Both the position numbers and the translations under genes were made by a program. Shown here piece by piece: positions 58,053 to 64,000 of a stretch of DNA of 64,000 nt. The notes under the pieces were generated by a model. It saw nothing but the letters and a program-made list of their open reading frames with translations. It searched no databases and was not told the DNA's origin. Position 1 is the first letter of the stretch. The number at the start of each line of letters is the position of its first letter. The DNA comes from Coffea arabica. Its lineage: Eukaryota > Streptophyta > Magnoliopsida > Gentianales > Rubiaceae. The stretch is taken from the NCBI RefSeq assembly GCF_036785885.1, contig NC_092323.1, positions 15,260,501 through 15,324,500 on the forward strand. Reading direction: 5' to 3'.

Positions 58053-59424
58053 TGACAGGTTGTCAGCCTGTGCAATAATAAAAACCTACTCAACTAAAGT
58101 TAATTTCTGTAAATAGTGGTAAGCAGGGTCGAATCCATAGGGATTGGGTGTAACTGTTTCTTTTCAAATTCACAGTAACAAAAGCGGTGTTTTTGTGCAG
58201 AAGGTGACAATCAAAGAAATTCAAATAAAATGTAAGAAGTTACTAAAAATTAAATAACAAATTACTAAAATCAAATGGGTGATAATTAAGGATCTAGCCA
58301 AGAAATAACTTCAGCAATGGTGTACCTAATTAATCATCGAAACAAAGACAGTTTCAATTATTTACTAATAAATAGGTTATAACTGCCAAACAAGCGATGA
58401 CAATCAACCCCTCCTTACTGTGTCGGTGATTAAGGTACGCCCGTTAACCACTGCTCTAATTGAGAAATAATCTTAGGTACGCCCGTAAGATTTAATTCCC
58501 CAATTGCCTTATGTATTAGAGAAGTCATATTCTAACCAAATAACGCACTATCAAGGTTATTTCAGATTAGCCCGCGTATTCCCCTGACACAAACCCAATC
58601 ATGCCACTTGTCACTAAATCAAGGCAATTAAACAATTACGGATTCAATGCCCTAATTGACAATAGATTATCAAGTTAACTAATTATCCGGATCCAAGACA
58701 ATCAATTAATTAAATAATCATAAGTACTGCAATCGAGAAATATGCGAATACCAATAAATAAAAGGAAAAGATAAAATTAAATCGATCTCACAATTTTAGG
58801 CGAACCAAGGCCTCCGTTGTTCCTTGACTAGAGTAGGGAAATTAGTTCATAATTGATGAACAAAATCCACAAGAAATTGAAACAAGAGTTGCGGCCATCA
58901 ATTGGAAAATTGGCCTAATTCAATTCGCTCTATTCAATAAGGAAAGAAAGCTACAGGAGGCAATTCATTGTTTTTGCTTCCTCTGGCATACAGAGGAAAA
59001 GATACTACTAAAAGCTAAAAGGGAAGTCAAGTCCCCAGCTACGCTAAAAGACGAAAGACTCAAATAAGAACAAGAAGATAGTGCCTGTTCTCTCCACCAT
59101 TTTCTATCTAAAAGTCTAATTGCTAACTAAGATCCCCTCTTGTGCGGCGGCTCCCAGGGGAAAAGAACACCTACATCTTCGGTTCAGCCGTTCCAAAAGA
59201 AAGGGCCCAAAGTTTTTCTTGCTTTTCCAAAATTGCCCCTCGGATAAGCACTGCTACTTGCATTTCTTTTCTGTCAAATTAGCACATGTTATCATATTTT
59301 TATTTTACTCCCTGAAATAAATGCCAAAATACTAAAAGTGAGTAGAATCCAGCAATTAATCCACATCGAGTCAGGTAATAGGGGAAATTAATAATAAAAT
59401 AAATGATAAAATTGCAACCTATCA
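58053..59424 (-). repeat. solo LTR inserted in copia element 1
   Basis: This 1,372-bp LTR has ends TGACAGGT and ACCTATCA, with a perfect 5-bp target duplication GATGT at 58048-58052 and 59425-59429. The resident copia reading resumes after it. Near its start GGGTCGAATCCATAGGGA resembles the GGGTCGATCCC block of LTR-A/B, so it belongs to the same broad group and orientation. No internal sequence remains, implying LTR-LTR recombination after insertion. Confidence 0.9.
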
Positions 59425-59429
59425 GATGT

Positions 59430-60563
59430 CAATATGCTTGCTATGCCCATAGAGTACTGGATTCTTGGACAACTCAATTATTGATTTACTATCACAATAA
59501 ATATTCGTAGAATCAACTTACTTGTGTTATAGAACACCAAGTATGCGACGTAACCACAAAACTTGAATAGCACTATTAGTTGTTGCAATATATTCTGCCT
59601 CTACTGTAAACAATGCAATCACCTGTTGCTTCTTCGAACTCCAGGAAAACAAGTTAGAACCAATAAAAAATGCATAACCTGAAGTACTCTTCCTCTCTAC
59701 TGTATCATCTGTCCAATTAATATCTGTGTAGCCAAACAATTCAACTGGATCACTTCCAGAATAAAAAATGCTATCACTACGAATGCCTCCAGTATACTTC
59801 AAAATTGTCTTAGTTGCCTGGAAGTATGACTGACATGAATTTTTCATGAACCCGCTAATCAGACCAACAACAAAATTGATATCTAGCCTTGTAGATGTCA
59901 AATATCTGAAACTCCCTACCAAACCTTTAAAATAGGTGGGATTCACATATCTACCAACGCCTTCCTTGGTCAACCTCAATTTTTCTTCAACTGGTGTCAT
60001 AATTGGCTTTGTTGTATCCATTTTGAACTTCTTTAAAATGTCACTTGCATATTTCTTTTGAGATATAAAAATTCCACTGTCAAACTGAAAGACTTCAATT
60101 CCCAAAAAATATGACATGAGTTCCATATTAGTCATCTCAAACTGCTTAGTCATAATCTTCCTGAACTTTGCAACCATCTCTGGATTATTTCCTGCGGAAA
60201 TTAAATCATCTACGTACAAGCATACAATAAGAACATCACCACAAGTAGAAGACCACGAGTCACAAAATATGAATCAATTCTTGTACATCACGCTCTTGGG
60301 GTTTGTTTCAATCCATATAAGACTCTCTTTAATCTACATACCTTATTTTTCCGATCTCTTCTGACAAATCTTGCTGGCTGCTCCATATACACTTCTTCAT
60401 TAAGAACTCCATTCAAAAAGGCTGACTTGACATCCATTTGAAAAATTCTCCAGTTATTTTGAGTAGGTGGAGAAATTATCATACGGACTGTGGCAAGTCT
60501 GTCAACAGGTGCAAATACTTCAAAATAGTCAATTCCGGGTTTCTGCTTGTATCCCTTCACCAC
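59430..60563 (-). pseudogene. copia reverse transcriptase and RNase H, disrupted
   Basis: The RT part has D-Y-F-E-V-F-A-P-V near 60535, D-V-K-S-A-F-L-N-G near 60430 and the catalytic Y-V-D-D-L at 60205-60219. RNase H shows S-T-S-G-Y-A-F-F and E-A-E-Y-I-A near 59690-59600. A break between 60219 and 60288 and stops near 59526 interrupt the frame. Confidence 0.88.
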
Positions 60564-61314
60564 TAATCTCGTCTTATATCTATCAACTTCTCTGCTAGGT
60601 TTAAATTTTGTCTTGTATATTCACTTCACTCCAATGATTTTTTTATCAATGAAAAGAGAAGTAAGTTCCTAAGTGTCATTTTTCTTTATTGCATGAATTT
60701 CTTTCTCCATTGGTTTCATCCAACAATCATCACTGGCTGCTTCCTCATACACAACTGGATCATAATCTATAAACAAAGCAAAATTAAAAATATCTTCGTC
60801 AGAAGGAATATCATCTGGTGTAATAACATAATCATGGCCTCTTCTGACAATCTTGCTGGCAGCTCCACATACATTTCTTCATTAAGAACTCCATTCAAAA
60901 AGATTGACTTGACATCCATCTAAAAAATTCTCCAGTTATTTTGAGCAGTTAGATAAATTATCATATTGATTGTGTCAAGTCTGGCAACAGGTGCAAATAT
61001 TTCAAAATAGTCAATTCTGGGTTTCTGCATGTATCCCTTCATCACTAATCTCGTCTTATATCTATCAACTTTTTTGCTGGGTTTAAATTTTGTTTTGTAT
61101 ACTCATTTCACTCCAATGACTTTTTTATCAATTGGAAGAGAAGTAAGTTCCTAAGTCTCATTTCTTTTATTGCATGAATTTCTTTCTCCATTACTTTCAT
61201 CCAACGATCATCATTGGCTGCTTTCTCATACACAACTGGATCATAATCTATAAATAAAGCAAAATTAACAATATCTTCGTTAGAAGGAATATCATCTAGT
61301 GTAATAACATAATC
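60356..61314. repeat. 483-bp tandem duplication within copia element 1
   Basis: Copies are 60356-60838 and 60839-61314, both starting CTCTTCTGACAA and ending TAATAACATAATC. Roughly one base in ten differs. The duplicated piece covers the start of RT and the linker before it. Confidence 0.88.
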
Positions 61315-61329
61315 CTGCAGACGAGCTAG

Positions 61330-61787
61330 CATTTGTCGCTAACATTGGGGATGTTCAGTTAACTTAATTTGTGGACCCTGAGCAATCGATGATGGCTGAA
61401 TATTATAATTATCCTCCTCTTGCTGATAATTTAGAGTCACCTCTGCTATGTCAAGATCTTCAGTAGACCAATCCTAAACGTCTTTTTCGTCAAAAGTCAC
61501 ATTTCTACTTACTATCACATTTTCTGTCATAAGATTATACAACCTATAAGCTCGAGGACTTCACTATAACCAATAAATACATACATCTTCCCCTTATCAT
61601 CAAGTTTCTTTCTTAATTGATCAGAAACATGGGAAAAGGTAATACACCCAAAAATTCTAAGATGACCAACAAATGGTCTTCTACCACTCCACACTTCTTT
61701 AGAAATTTTTTCGGAAACACTTCTGGTAGAACACCTGTTTAATAGATAAATTACACAAGAAACTGTGTCTGGCCAAAATGATTTTGG
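61330..61787 (-). pseudogene. copia integrase/linker fragment
   Basis: Minus-strand translation gives the copia integrase C-terminal pattern (W-P-D-T-V, I-Y-L-L-N-R, E-V-W-S-G-R-R-P, H-L-R-I-F-G-C, K-L-D-D-K). It ends abruptly where copia element 2 begins, so the 5' half of element 1 probably lies beyond the window. Confidence 0.75.
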
Positions 61788-62114
61788 TGTTATAAAACTA
61801 ATAAAATAAAATACTACAATAGGAATTGAAGAAGTAGAGAAATGAAAAATGATTTTTTTATTATTCCAACTAATCCAAAAATCATCCCAAAGGGTGTCAA
61901 TGTACCTCTATATATATGTACTACAAGATTAAAGATACATCAATCCTATTAAACACCCGCTACTACAAGAATATGGAGAAACTTATGAAACGGTTTCTCC
62001 ACTACATGAATAGATTTATGGATTGTAACTTCTATACATAATGTAGACATAAATCCTGAATTAATCCTCTTGAAAATATAAAGGGACATCCACATTTTTA
62101 GTTGTTTCATAACA
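61788..62114 (-). repeat. 3' LTR of copia element 2
   Basis: This 327-bp LTR has ends TGTTATAAAA and TTTCATAACA (short inverted repeats). On the minus strand it is preceded by the purine tract AAAGGGGAG (62115-62124). The partner LTR is outside the window, so the target duplication cannot be checked. Confidence 0.85.
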
Positions 62115-62253
62115 CTCCCCTTTAGATGTCCATTATACAAAAAATATGCCTCGTTAAAACCTTAATAGGAAAAAATTCATCCGGACAAAAACCCTAGTGA
62201 AGGAAAAAGAGTACACTATTCCTGTGTATTAATTTCTCCCCCTGATGCAAATA

Positions 62254-63680
62254 TCATTTGAGATCTTTTAATCGTCGCATTCCAATACTCTTCACCAATT
62301 TCTCAAATGTTGCAGTTAGTAATGCCTTGGTAAATAAATCCACCAAATTATTATCTGATCGAATTTGTTGCACATCAATTTCACCATTCTTTTGCAAATC
62401 ATGAGTAAAAAAGAATTTTGGTGAAATGTGTTTCGTCCTATCTCCTTTAATATATCTTTCTTTCAATTGAGCTATACAAGCTGCATTATCTTTATATAAT
62501 ATAGTTGAGGGATTTTCTTTTTCGAAGGATAACCCACAACTCTTCCGGATATAGTGGGTCATTGATTTTACCTAAACACATTCCCGACTGGCTTCATGAA
62601 TTACTATTATTTCAGCATGATTCAATGAAGTGGTGGCTAGTGATTGCTTTGTAGACCGCCAAGAAATGATTGTACCTGCATATGTAAATAGATAACTAGT
62701 CTGAGATCTTGTTTTATGCGGGTCAGATAAATATCCAGCATCAGCATAACCAACCAATTCAGATTTAGATTTATTTGAATAAAATAAGCCAAGATCCATT
62801 GTTCCTTGGAGATAACGAAAAATATGTTTAATACCATTCCAATGTCGTCTTGAAGGCGAGGAACTAAATCTTGCTAATAAATTTACTGCAAATGATATAT
62901 CAGGTCTTGTACAATTAGTAAGATACATTAGTGCACCAATTGCACTGAGATATGGTACTTCAGGATCAAATGTCTCTTCATCTTCTTCTCGTGGTCTAAA
63001 AGAATCCTTATTAGAATCTAATGATCTGACGATCATTGGGGTACTTAATGTATATGTTTTATCCATATAAAATCGCTTTAATACCTTCCGAGTATAAGCA
63101 GTTTAGTGGACAAAAATTCCATCTTTCAAATGCTCAATTTGTAAACCAAGACAGAATTTTGTCTTTCCAAAATTTTTGATTTCAAATTCTTTCTTCAAAT
63201 ATTCAACACTATTTTGAATCTCTTCAAAAGTTCCAATCAAATTTAGATCATCAACATATACAGCAATTATCACAAAATTTGATCCATTTGTCTTGATAAA
63301 AACACATGAACATATTGGATCATTGGTATAACCTTTTTTAATTAAACATTCACTGAGACGGCTATACCACATACGTCCAGATTGTTTGAACCCATACAAA
63401 GACCTTTGTAATTTAATAGAATAAATATCTTTAGAATTTGATTTGCCGCTTCAGGCATATTGAATCCTTCGAAAATTCTCATATAAATATCATTTTCAAA
63501 ATTTTCATATAAATATGCAGTAACAACGACTATTAGACGCATATCTAGTTTTTCATGTACTGAAAAACTCACAAGATATCTAAATGTGATAGCATCCACT
63601 ACAGGTGAATACGTTTTGTCATAATCAAATCCAAGCCTTTGTGAAAATTCTTGAGTTACAAGTCTTACTTTATACCTCAC
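62254..63680 (-). pseudogene. copia element 2 reverse transcriptase and RNase H, disrupted
   Basis: The RT N-part is at 63680-63342 (Q-R-L-G-F-D-Y-D-K-T-Y-S-P-V), the catalytic Y-V-D-D-L at about 63255, and RNase H at 63066-62254 (A-L-M-Y-L-T-N-C-T-R-P-D-I, then V-D-L-F-T-K-A-L near the end). The parts lie in different frames or are separated by stop codons. The sequence differs clearly from copia element 1, so it is another lineage. Confidence 0.88.
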
Positions 63681-64000
63681 AATTTCATTTTTCTAATTTC
63701 ATTTTCTCACAAATACCCATTTATATCTTACTAGCTTTACACTTTCAAGTGTTTGGACTACAGGTCTAAAAACTTTTTTTTTAACCAGTGGATTCAATTC
63801 AGATTGGATCGCATCTTTTCACTTTGCCCAATCATTTCTACGTTGACATTCATCAACCGATCTAGGCTCATAATCCTCGTCCTCTGCCATAATATCAAGT
63901 GCTAGATTATATGCAAAAATACTATCAATAATTATTTCTTTTCTGTTCGAACTTTTTCTTGAAGTGACAAAATTTATTGAATTTTCTATAATTTCATTCT
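63681..64000 (-). other. copia element 2 linker region before RT
   Basis: On the minus strand this is the poorly conserved stretch between integrase and reverse transcriptase, with several stops. It is truncated by the window end. Confidence 0.6.

Larger units (their letters stand above)
57480..61787 (-). mobile_element. Ty1/copia remnant 1 (minus strand), nested with other insertions
   Basis: Read on the minus strand this runs from a partial integrase/linker (61787-61330) through reverse transcriptase (60563-60200) and RNase H (60219-59430, then 58047-57890) to a probable 3' LTR (about 57880-57480; exact ends not found, purine tract TTTAAGGGAAG near 57885). It is interrupted by a solo LTR (58053-59424), carries a 480-bp tandem duplication, and is broken at 61788 by the LTR of copia element 2. 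Several stops and frameshifts make it inactive. Confidence 0.85.
61788..64000 (-). mobile_element. Ty1/copia element 2 (partial, minus strand)
   Basis: The 3' LTR, purine tract, RNase H and reverse transcriptase are visible; the element runs off the right edge of the window. It appears inserted into the integrase part of copia element 1 in the same orientation. Coding is interrupted by stops and frameshifts (near 62565, 63100 and 63400), so it is inactive as it stands. Confidence 0.85.

Overview
The window is plant nuclear DNA from a eudicot, probably an asterid. It is AT-rich, with GT-AG introns, multi-exon housekeeping genes, an EIX-type receptor-like protein, a citrate-binding protein pair and dense LTR, MULE, hAT and copia elements. 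A gag-only retrotransposon of a type described in coffee makes a Coffea-like (Rubiaceae) source a reasonable guess, but I cannot prove the species from the sequence.

Layout. 0-5.3 kb: a head-to-head pair of citrate-binding-protein genes. The left one is cut by the window start; the right one is complete with two exons. 5.35-15.48 kb: a very young gag-only LTR retrotransposon on the minus strand, with apparently identical 1,918-bp outer LTRs and a perfect 5-bp target duplication. It contains a third, diverged LTR and a second copy of its own 3' internal region. 18.5-21.2 kb: an intact single-exon LRR receptor-like protein of the EIX class (minus). 21.3-30.8 kb: a broken segmental duplication. 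One unit carries a complete Mutator-like element (21634-27506, 9-bp target duplication, long terminal inverted repeats, a damaged transposase and an opposing GRF zinc-finger gene). The other unit carries a small hAT-like element. Each unit preserves the empty site of the other's insertion. 30.9-35.4 kb: a complete five-exon cinnamyl-alcohol-dehydrogenase-family gene (minus). 35.4-41.5 kb: gene-free, with decayed transposon remnants. 41.5-43.9 kb: a nine-exon MED26c-like gene (minus). 47.1-53.0 kb: a three-exon NYN-LOTUS putative RNase gene (minus). 53-64 kb: repeats, namely two solo LTRs and two nested, decayed Ty1/copia elements, all copia coding on the minus strand.

The host genes do not form one pathway. 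They act in defence perception at the plasma membrane (RLP), small-molecule oxidoreduction (CAD family), Mediator-dependent transcription (MED26c), RNA metabolism (NYN-LOTUS) and probably vacuolar or secretory organic-acid binding (citrate-binding pair). The MED26c and NYN-LOTUS genes are adjacent and co-oriented, which I recall is also true in Arabidopsis. Splice coordinates were derived by hand from GT-AG sites, reading phase and family knowledge. The most unusual object is the three-LTR composite retrotransposon with its palindromic CGCG motif clusters; the second is the MuDR-like two-gene MULE.
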